Positions 10,546-25,668 are shown, counted from the first letter of the stretch. The stretch: 64,000 nt of DNA from Chrysomallon squamiferum (GCA_012295275.1 CM022670.1:5296764-5360763), one strand, 5' to 3'. Notes: generated by a model from the sequence alone, not told the origin. Translations and numbers: made by a program.

Positions 10546-13500
10546 AAATCATTTACCCTTTAAAAAGTATAATCGTCCTTTGCGTTTATATTATTATTGT
10601 ATTTTCGTCTGCGGACATCAAAGTGTAACAGGTACAACGAGAACAAACAGTGAGACGAAAAATATAGCTTCGAGTCCCGATCGATGTTAAACAATTCAGT
10701 TTTATTGTCTTGTTGTGAACATATCAATGCGCATCGGGCTTTTCTTCCTCGGGCAAAACAAAGAACAAACATAATCTGTCTTCAAACACTCGAAAGAAAA
10801 AAAAAAAAAAAGAAAAAAATGGTTCTGGCAACAAATGAAAAATAGCTGGAGGCTTTGTAAAGCAAAGCCAATATACCTTCATCAACTGTTTTCTGGTTTC
10901 ATGTGCAAAACCAAACACAATGAGATATATTCTTGACGGCGAGTGCTAATTAGTTACGTATGGTGCAAGTAAACAGAATAAGCCGTACAGCCAACAGAAC
11001 AGTTGAGAAAAATTTATATTTCTAGACTAAGTCCAGATGAAGAATAAAAGGGATAGCTGATTGCGTTGAAAATTCAAACCTTTTTTTCACTTTTCTGTGT
11101 TTAAAAGAAATTAAATTTGTTTGTTTTTCTGACTACGTGAACAACAGGCTTTGTCAGTCTGCAAATATTCTTTGTACTATGTACTTAGTATGTACTTTAT
11201 AATTCTTAGCTTAAATAATATTTTCTTTCATATACTTATATGCTGTCATAAGTTAAATTTTAAAGATGTTTTGACTTTTGACAGAAAGAAAAAACAAGGA
11301 AAGATTATTTATTAAAATTAATACTTCTTTCTTTCTTCTTCTTTATTTCTTCCGAATGACCTAATATCTTTAAAATAATACTTAAAACAACATACACTTT
11401 TTTATACTATTTTTTAGAAAAAACCTAATACATCTACAAAACAACAACAATAACTGCTACTACTACGACTACTACGACTCAGTACAAAAAACTTCTTAAA
11501 CTATATGAAGAGCATACAGAAGATCCCTTGAAGTCAACTGAAAAAGACAACAACAAGAGTTAGTTTTTCAATCTGCCTTAATTATTATTATATTACAAAC
11601 AATATTGCTACAACGACTAGTGACACAAGTGTTGTTGCTGTTATTGATATTAGAACTGTTATCACTATTATTGCAAATATTGCGATATTATTGCTATTAT
11701 CGTAAATATTGCGATGTTATTGCTATTATTCAATTTAGTCGTGCTTTTGCTAATACAGATTTCATTTATATTATTGCTTTGTTCTATTACTGCTGCTATT
11801 GTTATTATAGCTGTTACTGGTAATATTTGTGTTGCTGTTGTTATTACTGCTATCATAGCTTTATTAAGATTATTGCTACTTTGCTATTTTTGCTGTTAAT
11901 ACTATTACTGATATTATTCGTGTTATTGCTGCTGTTGCTGTTATTGCTATAATTGCTGCTCTATTACTGTTTTTAAAACTACAACAAGCAAAAACACTAC
12001 GTCGAGGATTACTCGCGATGAACACATAGCTTAATGTTATTTTGTTTTTAGAACAAAAATAAACTGATATCTGAAACGCAATTGCTTTAAAACAAAAATA
12101 AGATCAGATAATAATTCATTTATGAAAATAAAATAGAAAGAGAAAAAACTAAAAAAGAACCAAATTTATCCTTTGCATTAGTTAAGACATTAGCGATCTT
12201 GCGATAGAAATATATAATCCCCGCGCTCGACCAGCTCTGAATTTAATAAATCTTCAAAATGCTTTTATCTCAACAAGCAGAAGGTATGACCCTATAAAGC
12301 AGCGACCACACCGTGCGATTTGTGTAAGCGATTTGTGGACTAATCTTAACCGAATCGTACAGTAAAAAAAAAAATATAAACCGTGGTAAGATACACTATC
12401 CTAAAAATCTATAAGCTAAGCCAGGAGGAAAAAAAAATAGTAATAATAATAAACAAAATAAAATGCAATCTTGTTAGGAAGCATTTGATAGAGGAATTTT
12501 TTGTATAATATGTAAAAACTGACTTTATAGTTTCTAATATTATTACTTTTACAATTTTTGGAATCCAAGTTTTTATCTGGATTCAATGTTCTTTTCATGA
12601 AGGTGATAGTTATTTGTCCGGATACAGAAGGGCAATCCTCAAAATATCAAAGGCGTTTGCATGATTATATGGATTGATGGATTAGTACGGAGAGAAAATA
12701 CTTTTGCAAGGTTTTGAATAGTCTTATGAAGGAAAAAAAAAGAAAAGAAAAAGAATATCAACAACAATAACAACAATAATAAACCGAATTTATTCAATTA
12801 CCATTGTCCTACTTACACCTCAGACTTTATAAATCAGTTTACAGACTCTGCAGCATTATTGTGTATGTAATATTATTATCATACCACAAGTCGCGTGGTG
12901 TGAACGATGCTTTACACAGGTAGACTACGATACTCAGGAAACGAATGGTTGATCTGAACTCCTTCGGCTAACAGCAATCTTCCTCGATCGATGGATGCGA
13001 CTTTGAAGTGTCGAGTCAAAAACCTGCTTCTAATGAGCAGGTGAACGTCAAAGAAACTCAAAGTGCTTTAAACTGTCCGCAGACTCTAATTTATTTTAGC
13101 TATAAATCGTTTAAACTTCATTTTTGTTTCATGATAATGTTGTTATTGGTCGATGTTCGCATGCTTTTCAAATACGCCAGCGTACGAAGAATCATAACTA
13201 TAGCTGAATTTTTTATTTTTTATTATTATTTTTTTTTTTTCAAGAAACCTTTTCGTTTTCTTTTACATGCAATGTACGTTTCTTCACTGTTTTTTTAGTG
13301 CTTATTCTGCTAATGTTAGTAACACCACAACTACTGTTACTATTACAATTACAGTTATTCTTATTATTATTCTTATTAGAAGTAGTAGTAGTTATAGTAG
13401 TAGTAGTAATTGTAGTAGTAGTAATAGTAGTAGTAGTAGTAGTGGTAGTAGTAGTAATAGTCTTGATTCATGACATCACATCGTATATAAAAAGGAAATA

Positions 13501-14162
13501 TGAAAAGGAAATGATCGAATGTCAGAGCAAACTTATATTAAGATTTTTGCTTATTTATTTTTATTTTCAGTATCATATAAGCTGTTTATTTCTTTTTTTC
13601 ATATATGAGATGACGTCACAACGTAGCATTTCCATTCTGACTTGTTACATAATTGTTATTCTTTACTATTGTAATAATCAAAAAACAAACGAACAATTTA
13701 TTTGGAAGTATATTAGATATATGTTATATATATTTTCACAGGCACATTAAATAATGCATACGTACTAACAAATAATACATAATTCGTTTGGAAATACAAA
13801 TAAAACGGATTTAATATCTAACGAAATAAAACCATTTTATTCTTCCGTTGCCAAAACTGCCTTCAGCAAGAAAACGTTAATTTACAGATATTGGCCTGTT
13901 TATTAAATATATCTTATTGTCTTTTTGCATTGTCAAAGTCGTTTTAAAAAAAGAAGAAACACGTAATAAATGGATTTTTGCCATACTGGATGCTCGTTGA
14001 TTTCTGTAGATGTTAATGAATATTAATATCTGTTGTTTATTATATGATATTGATAATTTTATTATTTTCCTTCTTCCATTGTTATGTTTCATGTATCTTC
14101 TAACTTCTACGTTATTAAAAATAAATAAATAAATAGTAATAATAATAATAGACATAATAGAC

Positions 14163-14215
<53 letters not shown>

Positions 14216-15635
14216 TCAGAATCTTGTTCTGAATCTTTAAAATTAAGGTCAATAAAACGTTATGATACGTATTATGTCTTGTTTTCTTTGTCTCCGTGGT
14301 CATCGTCATTATCATCATCAACATCATCACATTACTGTTATTATTATTACTATTAGTATCATCATCATCATCTTCATCATTGTTATTGTTATTGCTGTTA
14401 TCTAAGTTAATGACGTTGAATTTGCTGTTGTTAGTGTTGTTGTTTTTATTAATGTTGGAGTTATAATATTTGCTATCATGACGTTGTATTATAGTTGTTA
14501 ATGTTGTTGTCGTTGTATTGTTTTTATGATCTTTTTTATTGTTATTGCTGTCGTTTTATTATTGTAGTATTGTATTACTGTTAATTCAAAACGTAATAAT
14601 AAGAAAATATATTGAAAAACATCTCTACAATGACAGTGACAAACTATTTGCCTTCAGTGAAGGCAGCGCCTCAAGTAATCGTGAACAGATAAACGTTTTA
14701 TTAATATTTCAGTTAAGTTACATTTTTATTGTTCTGTTTGTAATAATGGAGAAGATTATTAATTATAATAGTAATAATAGTAACAACAACAACTCCAACT
14801 ACAACTGCAGTAGTAATACTACTACTACTAATAATAATAATAAATAATAAATAATAATAATAATAATCATAATAATAATAATAATAATAATTATGATTAT
14901 GATTATTATTATTATTATTATTATTTTAGTTGTAGTAGTAGTAAAAACAACAGCAACAACAATAATAATAGCAAGATGATGATAATGATAATGGTAATGA
15001 TGATGATGAAAAATTCAGTGTATGACAATATCCACAATAACAACATCAATAACAACGACAACAACAGTAACCTAACGTCATCAATTTTGCTCAATTTTTG
15101 TTTCTTCTGCAACTTGTATTACAAATTCCCAAGTGATTTACTGTCTTTGTTAATACTGAATTATATCTTCCTCTAGTAAGATTATTAAACTCAGATACAC
15201 ACAAACAACATGAGGTTACAAAATGTGATTCAGACATTAGAGAACTGTAGAAGTAGACTGTCAACATATCAACAATAGACGTTTTAAAAACATCTATGAA
15301 ATCCTTACGGGGATTCATAACCACGATTACCTACACAAACTCTTATTTTACTCTGTGATAATCTGTGTCTTTCTTTACGTGAATTCAACGTTGTGTTAGA
15401 GTACTTAGCTCTTGCTCGTTAATTTTATTATTTGAATAATTCTTAGGCGATTTTAATGTTGTTCCAGATCTATTATTTTTTTTTTTTTTTTTTGCGATTT
15501 TACCGTTGTTTTTATTCCGCTCTCAGAAATCTTCATAATTAATTGTATTTTATCTAATATCTGAAAGTGAACCGATTTAAAGGACTTTGTGGGCGTTTTA
15601 AAGTTATCTTGAACATGATTTTAGATATACCAATA

Positions 15636-15681
<46 letters not shown>

Positions 15682-17718
15682 TTATATGTTAGTTTTACGT
15701 TTAAGCCGAGGATTTCATAATCTTGATTCTTTGCGAAGATGAAATCAAAATCAAAAAGATTTTTATCGAGATTTTACCGTTATTTTAAGTAATGGTTATC
15801 AACAAATTTTATAACGGGGATTTCAGAATTATCTTTCAGTTGACCATACATTGATTTTCGATGATTTTAGCAATACCGTCTGTGTGATACTTAATGGGAT
15901 TTTGAAATCACTTTTAAGTCAGCGAATTCCCAATCCAGATAACAGGCATTATAACCATTATCTTTAGGTCGCCCAATTAAAAATTCGTGTAATTTTTTAT
16001 GAGAATTTTAGGAAACCAAAGATAACCTTGACTTAGAGATAACGCTAAAATCTCCATAAACATCATTACAATATTATATGTATATCTATTGGGAATTTTT
16101 CTGGTGCGTTTAAGTCGGCCTATTCAAAAATCTATGTAATTCTTGTGGGGATTTTAGCGTTACCTTTAACTGTATAAAACCTTCGTTCAAGTCTTGGGGT
16201 TTTCTTGATCGATAACCCGACTGGACATGTTCGTCTTATAAGTGTTCTTAAAAGACTGCCAGGCACAGTAACGCGCTGTTTTCATACTTCATTAAATACC
16301 AGGCTCCGTTCGTATTTGGCTTTTCAAAATGCCATTTCCATAAAAGCATTTTGTCGACAGAAATCAAACACATTTTTATCGTGTAAAACATCGCTGATCA
16401 GTCGGCTTTCAGCGACACAGAGGATAAATCAAAGACAGTTCTTGCCGTCTCATTCTTTGCAATCAGACCGTGCAAGGAAAGCACTCGGCAATTCGAATCG
16501 AGTGCTTTATAGAAAGATAAAAAATATTGTGTTTTGTCACTTGAAGTAAGTGGTTTTTGTTATGCGGTAAAATGCTATTTCTTGTAACGAGTGTTAGTAC
16601 AAGATGGACTAACGTGAGTATGGTTAGAGCCTGTTATCACTAATACATTCATAAATAATATCATTCACCGTGCTTGTAATGTATCAAGCCATGATAAATG
16701 TCAATGATGTTGCCGTCGTCATTGTAGTTACTTACGCTATGATCGGTAATATCGTGGTCATCCCTACTATTGTATAAATCGCCGCCATTACAACAGCTAT
16801 TACTGTTATTAAAATTACTTTTGCTCTACCACTATTACCAATGGTACTACTATTATGAAGACGTCAAAAATAACAACAATTACTACTATTAATTCTACTA
16901 ATCTGCTTCTGAGACTGTTATAACCGGTATTATTATACCATCTTCATCAGCTTTATCATCATCATCATCATCATCATTAGTACATGTAGTACTATTAATA
17001 GTAGCAGAAGCAACAAAAATAGAAGACATAATAGTTGAATACTAGTAATAGACTGATGTCTTCATCATTGCCGTCATAACCACAATCATGATCATTATTA
17101 TCATTTCCATTATTACTACTGAAGAAACGTTTATTATTCAAATTACTAAGCTTCAATTATTTTCTTTTTGTTAATGTCTTCATGTAAGAATTATTTATGA
17201 CAAAAAAATTATATACTTATTTAATTACTTATAAGCAATTTAAAACAAAAGAAGAGAAAAAAGTTAAAAAAACATTTGCTTAAAGACACTACAATATATT
17301 TTTAAAGATTAATATATATCCCTTGTTGATTTGATTGTGATAGTTTGAAAGAAGAAACCCGCTGCTATTTATAGAATAACAACAAGGACTCATTTATATG
17401 TACTTTCCACTAAACAGACAAACATATAACAATGATTGGTTGAAATTATACGTAATCGAAAGGACACACTGATGAGGACTGATCTTGTAGCCACATTTTT
17501 TCAAGAGTGTGTTTTACAGCAGAACTACAGCCCACACTTTGAAGCCAGTAGTAAAGAAACCCAGACACTACCATGTTAATAATAACATTGAAAAGTTTGT
17601 TCTGCGTGTTCCGAAACATGTTTGTTTTAAGAAGAGAGAGGGGAAAAAATAATTAATCATGATTTTTACTTAATTTGAAACTCTGTAATATCATAACATC
17701 AATCATTAAATCACTTTC

Positions 17719-17982
17719 TCAGCCTGATCCCCAGAAAGGTTTGTCTCTTGAAGCGTGACTCCTAAAAAGAACTATTCTCGGGAGCCAAAATTGTAAAAGG
17801 AATCTTTCAGACTCGATTAATTCAGCTACATCTCTGTCTTCGATCGTTTCTACCGCATTAGCGAAATACAAATCAAGGGAGGTAACCGGACACGGAAAAT
17901 ACTCACCGGAAGTCTCGTAGTACGAGACGTGACGAGAACGGTACCTCTCGTCATGATGTTCGGATTCTCGGAAATCGCTCAC
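17719..17982 (-). other. Unrecognised 87-codon open frame with hairpin-rich 5' part
   Basis: An ATG-started frame on the minus strand, less AT-rich than its surroundings, begins MSDFRESEHHDERYRSRH. I recognise no domain. It has no evident splice context and its 5' third coincides with two adjacent perfect inverted repeats (17912-17928 and 17931-17952), which could equally explain the composition. It may be an exon, a regulatory island or chance. Confidence 0.2.
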
Positions 17983-18325
17983 AACGCATTTATCGTCCAG
18001 TTTCTATCATATTAATCATTTAAGTAGTGTTTTTTCTCGGTGTCTTGTTGGCGCTCTTATTCAATATAGGATACTGAGGAAAAGTGGAGTCCATTATGAG
18101 AGACGCTGCCTCGTTTCATTCACATTAGTTTTGATAATTTTTACAAGTTTAGTTCAGATGCCGCAGGCAAATATATGGCTTTTAGTAAGATATGAGATTC
18201 TGTTATTCTGAGAAAAAAACTAAAAAGATATTTTTCTTTTTATTATGTTTTTATTTATTTATTTTTATCTTTGATTGCTTTCCGAACATGTTTTAAGAAG
18301 ATGTAGATTTAGTTTAAATAATTTA

Positions 18326-18326
<1 letters not shown>

Positions 18327-18370
<44 letters not shown>

Positions 18371-18396
18371 TAGAAACAATAAGTAATTTAAAAAAA

Positions 18397-18435
<39 letters not shown>

Positions 18436-18460
18436 TAGAAACAATAAGTAATTTAAAAAA
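18327..18460. repeat. Duplicated (AAT)n-plus-flank unit
   Basis: An AAT array followed by TTAGAAACAATAAGTAATTT occurs twice in tandem. The interspersed unique 20-mer shows this is a local duplication rather than two independent arrays. Confidence 0.85.
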
Positions 18461-19004
18461 TAAAAATAAAGAAAAGAAGAAATAATAACAGTAGCAACAA
18501 TAACAATACCATAGCCGATAATAATAATATTATTAAATCAGAAGTTTACTGTCTCTGGGATTATCCAAATCCATGAATTATTCCTGCTAATTTAAAAGAG
18601 TAGCTCTTAGAATGACGGCAGCTGTTTCTTCAGTCATACAATCTTACGTTAAGTATAGAAATGTTTGAGATGTTAAATATTCATTCATCTGTATGCACGT
18701 TTGTATGTATGTGTGTTCCTATGTGCATATATGTGTGCTTGTATATTTTAATTTTATTCGTGTCCGTGTATGTATGTAGTTCTTGTACGTGTGTGTGTGA
18801 GTTAGTGTGAGTGTGTGTGTGTGTGATATGACTTCACAAACGAGTGACAGTTCTGATCAGTTCAATCTGTTGTAAAGCACGACTCTCTGGGGCACACAGA
18901 ATACAACGCCTCTGCTTTCTTTCCAAGCCGCTGTCAATTTATCAGCTTGGCGAAAATAATTGTTGTAACGACCAAACACTTCTCACGTCAACAATGACGC
19001 TGAA

Positions 19005-19075
19005 AGGAATCTGGTCTTGAGATTCGATCCCGGTACCCACTCCCAGTGACTGCATTCATCGTTAGACCCATATGT
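19005..19075 (-). mobile_element. Decayed tRNA-derived SINE-like fragment
   Basis: On the minus strand TGGGTCTAACGATGAATGCA is followed by GTACCGGGATCGAATCTCAAG. This resembles an A box, a spacer and a B box (GGATCGAATCT against GGTTCGANNCC). It does not fold into a complete tRNA by eye. It differs from the fragment at 10465-10545. Confidence 0.35.
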
Positions 19076-19556
19076 TTTAATAAGCTTTTAACACGGACAT
19101 GTTCATGCACGTCTGCCGTGACCACAATCTCTCACTTTCGTCAGACTGATATATTATAAATTATTATTATTATTGATTAACATCAAAAATATCATTTTCA
19201 AATTTCATTGCAGCGGAATGGCGCCTTTATATGAGATTATATCTCACACTGCGTTCATATGACGATTATAAAATTTCGTTACTGCAGATTTCTGAGAATG
19301 AGAGAAAAAAAAAGAAAAGTTTAATTCGTTTACGAGTGACTCCTTTGTAGTTCCCATAGGTTGTATTGATTTGCGACTGAGTAATACGTTAGACGACAGT
19401 TAATTTAAACACTGGAGCGATTTCTTTATAGAAAACAAACGTGTCAGTGACAGTGGTCGTAGTAGATTCACAGAATGTTCAAGTGAAACGCGTGGAACTC
19501 ACCTAACGGTCATCTACATGCACGTGGACTGTACTGAAGAATTTTGTTTGAAATTA

Positions 19557-19620
19557 GTAAATACATACATACATACATACATACATACATACATACATAC
19601 ATACATACATACATACATAC
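19557..19620. repeat. (ATAC)n microsatellite
   Basis: Tetranucleotide ATAC/CATA run, grading into imperfect CATA-rich sequence up to about 19800. The long open frames overlapping it on both strands are translations of the repeat. Confidence 0.95.
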
Positions 19621-20599
19621 GTACATACGTACATATATGCATACAGACAAAGCACACCAAAAAATACGTACACACATAAATACATGCAACCCATCATGCA
19701 TACATATACAAATGCACATACATACATACATACATGCATACACTCAAACATACACATACACATACACATACACACACTCATACTTGTATACATGCATTCT
19801 TACATATAATAATACAGCGACAGAACAAACCCCAAACTACTTGAAAATTATCTTTTTTAATATTAGCTATTACCGGATGTCGATCACGTGGGTTGATTTG
19901 TAATCATTTGTCACTATTTGTTATCACCTCCACATCTTCAGCATCGTTGTCATAATCAGCTTCATGAACAACATCTCACCTTTTAATTTTCTTCCGTTTG
20001 TCTGAAGGTAAGAATATTTTCATGTTGTAATAATAATAATAAGAATAATAATAATAAGAAGAAGAAGAAGAAGAAGAAGGAAAAGAAGATTAGAAGAAAA
20101 AGAAGAACAAAAATAACAACAACTCTAACAATAACAACAACAGCAAACGACATGTACGTGTTTACGTATGTATATAAAATAAATATAATTATGTTTAGAT
20201 GCAGTATTGAAAGTAATTATGTGTATGTATTAATATATGTATATATTTACGTATGTACGTATTTATACGTACACGTACATACGTACTTATTAATAACTTA
20301 AAATTGCACTTAAACTTCCAAGAACTATTTCTCATCTTTTGGTTCGCGCGCTTCGCGCCTTGATGATTAACAATTTAAACAAATTATTGACTTCATTTCA
20401 GTTAGTTATCCCCATTCGCACCTTGCCACAAACGAGTCACTGACGAGCGTGTAAATGTTTTATAACGTCGAGAAGTAATCAATGCTACGTGTGAGGGTCA
20501 TCGTGCTTTCAGAACAGCACTCCTGTTAGTACATCTATGAAATGAAATTACGCTGTTGTCTCATATCCTTTTTTTTTTGTCTGTTTCTTTTCTTCTTCT

Positions 20600-20602
<3 letters not shown>

Positions 20603-20667
<65 letters not shown>

Positions 20668-20680
20668 CGCTCGCTCGCTC
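20603..20680. repeat. (TC)n microsatellite with TCGC tail
   Basis: TC run ending in several TCGC units; a TTC-rich stretch precedes it. Confidence 0.95.
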
Positions 20681-21333
20681 GTTCTCGCAAATTCTGAAAA
20701 AAAATAAAATAATAAGTAATAAAAAGATAAAGAAGAAGCCACATAATAATAAGATTTAGATTCAAGATTTAATTTTATCATTACTGCCATATATTTTTAT
20801 TTTATTTTACATCTTTATTTCTACTCTTCATCTCATCCTGATGTGTTGACAAATATGAACAGAATCACCAAAACCGCATTAGTATTATTTTTTTATTATT
20901 CATAATTTCACATTATCCTTATGTTCACAGAATTTATGTATTTATAATAACAATTCTGGCATCCTTTTAAATCGACCTTCTCTGGTTTGAGGACACTTAG
21001 TAACTTTTTGTCAACGATGTGGATTAAGTAGCGAAAACCCAGAAATTGGATAAATAAATAATCCAAAGTTTAAGGATTATCTTTTTCAGTTTTTAATTTT
21101 GTGATCTCTGCAAGTCTTCAGTTTCTAACAATCAAGGAAAAAAGAAAAAAAATCTCTATCTTTCATTAAACTAAACAGCACTTTATGTTTGAATTCATAA
21201 GCCTTTATATCTGAAGTTAGTGACATTTAGAATGTTATTCAGTTGTGACGCAAATGAAAATTTGCAAAGTCATTAAGGTTTTTTAAAAGTGTTATTAGCG
21301 AAAACCCGTTAGTACACGTTAAACATTTTGTAC

Positions 21334-21365
<32 letters not shown>

Positions 21366-21751
21366 TAATAATAAATAAATAAATAGATCGAAAAAAAAAA
21401 TAGTAAAGAAAAAGAGAGTTTTTCTTTTATCAGATTTTATCATAAGTAATCTGTACTTTTTAATAATGTCGCTATTTAAAAACACGTAGGATCAGGTTTA
21501 GATACAATCTGTTCACGTTCATCAAGATAAATGCCAATGCAGATCATCTGTTTATCTTTTAAGTCGTGTTGCTCGTTTTTCTCCAGTTTTTGAAACGGAA
21601 GCATTTAAGGCCATAACTTTTACACTCCAGATTTTTCTCTGTCGGCATTAATGATCAGTTTCGAATATCTTTAAGCCAAAATGTCCGATCTTTATGTTGA
21701 AAGAAAGAAAGAAAAAACTGTATGTACATTTTAGTCTATACTGTTATTATT

Positions 21752-21783
<32 letters not shown>

Positions 21784-21818
21784 TTGTTTTGATCTTTTGT
21801 GTACAAAGCACATTTCTT

Positions 21819-21853
<35 letters not shown>

Positions 21854-23055
21854 TGTTTTTCTTTACTATTTATATAAGTTAAATTTTAGCATTTAAAAAA
21901 AAAAAAAAAAAAAAAAAAAATTATGACTTTACTAACCGAATATGCAAAGTCGGATTTTCATTTGCGCTCTAAGGAAAAAGCTGTTTAATCTTTTCCAAAT
22001 GGAACCTCTTCTATCTCAGATAATTTATATTAAATCATGTACAGCAAACATTAAAAATTAGAACCGACACTGAATGAAATCGAAATTTATAATGAATACC
22101 CTCTCTCAAAAAAAAAATAAAAATAAAAATAAAAAAATAAAAATAAAAAATAAATAAATAAATAAAAAATAAAATAAAAGTAAAAAAGTTAAAATAAATG
22201 AAAAATAAAATAAAACTAAAAAAGTTAAAATAAATAAAAATTTAAAAATAGATATAAAAATGCCGGAGGTTTCATATCACAGATAATTTTATCGCTGCAA
22301 ATTGTAAAGTTTTTCAAGTACGTGAAAACGTATTAATAACGCCCTGAATAATTAAATATGGTCTTTACAGGGTAAGACAGCAGTGATCGCCGTGTTTATT
22401 ATTAATAACAGTTTTTTGATTCCAGCATCAAATAAAACACAATCTTAATTACTTTCTCAACAATCGGGTATTCCGTGACAGCGGCTTTAGAACCTGGCAT
22501 CGCCGTAACGCTATTAAAAATTAACTCTTTAAATGCGAAGAAAACCCGCGAGTTCTTGGTCAGTCAGTGTAAGGTTGAATGAAATATAATATGACGTATA
22601 CGTGCGACTTACCAAAAGATGAAAAAGTTTAATTACGAACGAAGCACGAGGCGTAACAACTAATCCACTTCGGTGTCTGAATGCTGGTAATCAGTTGACT
22701 TTTATTTATTAAAAAACTTCCGTGCGTGTCTTCGGTACTTTCCGCTGTAAACTCTAGTCATAGGTGACGACATAGGCCTTGTTGATTCTGGTGTTAGCAA
22801 AGGACACGAACATTAGGAGTGGTAAACCAGAGCACTGATTTCACTTAAACTGAATAATTTATGTTAGAAGCAGGATGAACTTTTTTTTTAACTATTATGT
22901 CCAGTGGTCATGAGATGTAAAACAAAGAAAAGTTTTGTTTTGCCAAATAAACGAAGAAGTTAAATGTTCACTGATAAACTATTTATTTGTCTGACCTTTT
23001 AACTGTTAGTTTTTACTATTTTTATTTTAACCCTTCAATAGTTCTCTCTCTTTCC

Positions 23056-23087
<32 letters not shown>

Positions 23088-25668
23088 GACTCTGTGTACG
23101 TGTTTGTGTGTATGTGGGGTTATGTGTGCGTGTGTGTCTGTGTTTTTCTTTCTCTGGTCTCTATATCTCTCACTCTAGCTTCTAATCTCTCTTCAGCATA
23201 TCTTCCTATCTTCTTACAAATCTGTCTATCTGTATATCTAACTCTCTATCTATCTTTCTATCTATCTTTTAATATAATTTTTCCTTCTAACCAACAGCAA
23301 TAATAACTTTTACATCTACGAACAAAATTCGGATCTGTCTTTGACTGAAAATAAAACGACGTAATTATGACGACCATTCATAATTAATTAACTTATTACA
23401 AGTGTCGTGAATAATTTATCGTTGCGAAACTACGTAATGTCCAAAGCAATTTATACTTAATCTTTCTCCATTCAAATCAGGGTAACTAAAACTGGATGCA
23501 TGATTGCTTACTTGCCTAACTGTCTATCGAAAAATATGTATGTATAATTCGTTCCTGTTATGTATGTATGTATGTATGTGTCTGTGTGCGTGTGTGCATT
23601 GATATTGATGTATTATATAGGCATATGTATGTCTATCTATTTTATCTAAATGGTGTTTTTTTTTATCTATTTCTTTGTCTGTCTGTCTGTCCATCTGAGT
23701 CTGTCTCTCTGTCTTTATATCTATTTATATATCTGCCTAAGTGTATATGTGTATAATATATATACTATTCAGAAAGGTATTCAGCAGACATACACAAACA
23801 TACTGAATGTTATTCTGAAGTCAGTGTGTGAATATATCATAGTTCTGATATTTAAGTCACTCGTGGCCATTCTCTGCATCAGTTCCTGGTTTATTTTTAT
23901 TTCTTCTCTTTTACTCTTTCTTATCTTCGTTATAGCCATCCCAGTCTTCCATTTTCATTTTCATAAATTACGAATCACTACCACATCATTACCATCATCG
24001 TTACCATCATTTCATCATCATCATCTTGTAGTTATTCTTTGCAATAGTTTTCCTATCTGTATTTTCTTTTCACTTAAACCATACATTTTGGAGTGTTGCT
24101 GTTTGGGGTGTTTGTTTGGTGTTTTTTTTCCTGTTGCGTCTTTCCTTTGTCTTATCTTTCTTAATTTATTTATTTTCTTTTTCTTTCTTTTTAATTTCAT
24201 TCCTTTTTCATTTACTCTCCTGTACATTTTTAACAATAATTTCTATCTCTATTTTTATTTATTTTATTTTATTTTATTTTATTTTATTACACTTTATTTT
24301 AATAATCAGTTCATTAATAAATCTGCTTAATTCTTCCCTTCAGTCAACATCAGCTCATAAACATGGAGAATCCATAAAGAAATCCGAGAAGGACGATAGC
24401 TTTTAAAACAGCAACAACATCAAGCACCATTTTGTTCCACGGATGCGCATATTCTAATGCGCCTTTTCCGGTTCCGTTTTGTGACAAAACACGAGTGAAT
24501 GAAAATCCTACGCTTGGTAGATCAATCGAAGTAATGCAAAGCTTGGCAACACAGTACACAGAAATAGCATATTATTAATTCTGACGTTTACTTCCGTATC
24601 TATGGAATAGGGGCATTGCAGATGTATCACATTAAAATTTAGTAGAAAATTAAGAAAAATAAGAACATAATTACTGCGTGATGTAGCTGTACAGCTAATA
24701 ATAGAAACTGCTGGAGAATCGCTGGAATAGTTTTTTTTTAATTTTTTACCTAAATGTAGGATTTATTTATTTATTTATTTATTTATTTATTACTGATTTT
24801 TCTTTTTATTTATTTATTTATTTATTTTTTTTTTTATTTATTGTTGTTGTTGTTGTTGTTTTTTTGTTTTTTAAAGAAAAATAAAAATATATATAAAGAT
24901 AAATTTAAATTTTCACTGAGAGACATCCGAATTTTTACTTTTATTTTTACTTAATTTTTGTTTATTTATTGATTATTGTTGTTGTTATTTATTTTTAAAA
25001 ATTACGACTAAATGTTCTTTAACTTTTACCACAAATATTTTCCTTCGTATTTAATTTTAAATTTATTTTATATTAGCTTTATAGTTGTTATAATTATTTT
25101 ATTTGTCTCTTTTGGTTTTTTTTTTACCATGTTGTTATTATTGTTATTTAGTTTATTCGGTTTTTATTAAATCTCCATCAAACCATGTCGGAACGGCTAT
25201 AAAATCTCTCCCCTGATTTGTTCAGTAAGTTTAATTAGAATCGACATCCAATAATAACACTCATAATGGTTTCAACGATACAACAGTGCATTAATGACGT
25301 TATACTACACAAAACAAAACTTGTTATTAAAACTCCATACACTGAGTATTCTCTGACAAAACAGTAGAAAAAAAAAAAGCTTACAGTTATCCATTCACAA
25401 ACAAACACAGTGTCTACGTTTCGGTGCATGAATCTGATCAATGCAATAGGATGATGCGCAGATTATTCAAAGTCTCCATGTTGACATTTAATCTTTATTA
25501 CCGTACTGCCATTGAACCAAGGCAATGTTCTGTCAAAGTACTGGTGCGGTTTTATTGAATTGTCGTGGGTACCGTGTCGTGTAAATAATGTCTGGCTCCA
25601 TTGTTGTGTTTGGGTAGCTTTGTTTCAGGGACGGTTGTTTTCGTATAAGTCTCTCTGTCTCTGATTCT

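Larger units (their letters stand above)
8600..16000. other. Non-coding, microsatellite-rich stretch
   Basis: I see no gene. The longer open frames here are translations of simple repeats: AAT/GTT/ATT arrays near 9420-9480, 9657-9700, 9830-10100, 11630-11960, 14164-14214, 14760-15000 and 15630-15680; a CT array at 9041-9085; AGT arrays near 13380-13460. A second CRE palindrome (TGACGTCA) is at 13611-13618 and a SINE-like relic near 10465-10545. Confidence 0.6.
16000..20300. other. Non-coding stretch with one complex island
   Basis: Apart from the frame at 17719-17982 I find nothing coding. The stretch contains a more complex patch at 16140-16560, AAT arrays duplicated with their flank at 18327-18440, a GT-rich patch near 18790-18825, a SINE-like relic near 19005-19075 and an ATAC array at 19557-19620. 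Confidence 0.5.

Noticed and set aside
13298-13750. 150-codon plus-strand frame
   Set aside because: Val-rich part is an AGT array and the remainder is AT-rich hydrophobic chance sequence; no domain or splice signals.
16205-16549. 114-codon plus-strand frame starting MIDNPTGHVRL
   Set aside because: Less AT-rich and not repetitive, but I recognise no family, and nothing around it supports translation or splicing.
19557-19740. Possible CRISPR-like or satellite array
   Set aside because: Tetranucleotide microsatellite with no spacers; the window is eukaryotic.
23650-24330. 226-codon plus-strand hydrophobic frame, the longest outside the LINE
   Set aside because: T-rich sequence yields Phe/Leu/Ile/Ser codons by composition alone; it overlaps TCTG and TTTTA repeats.
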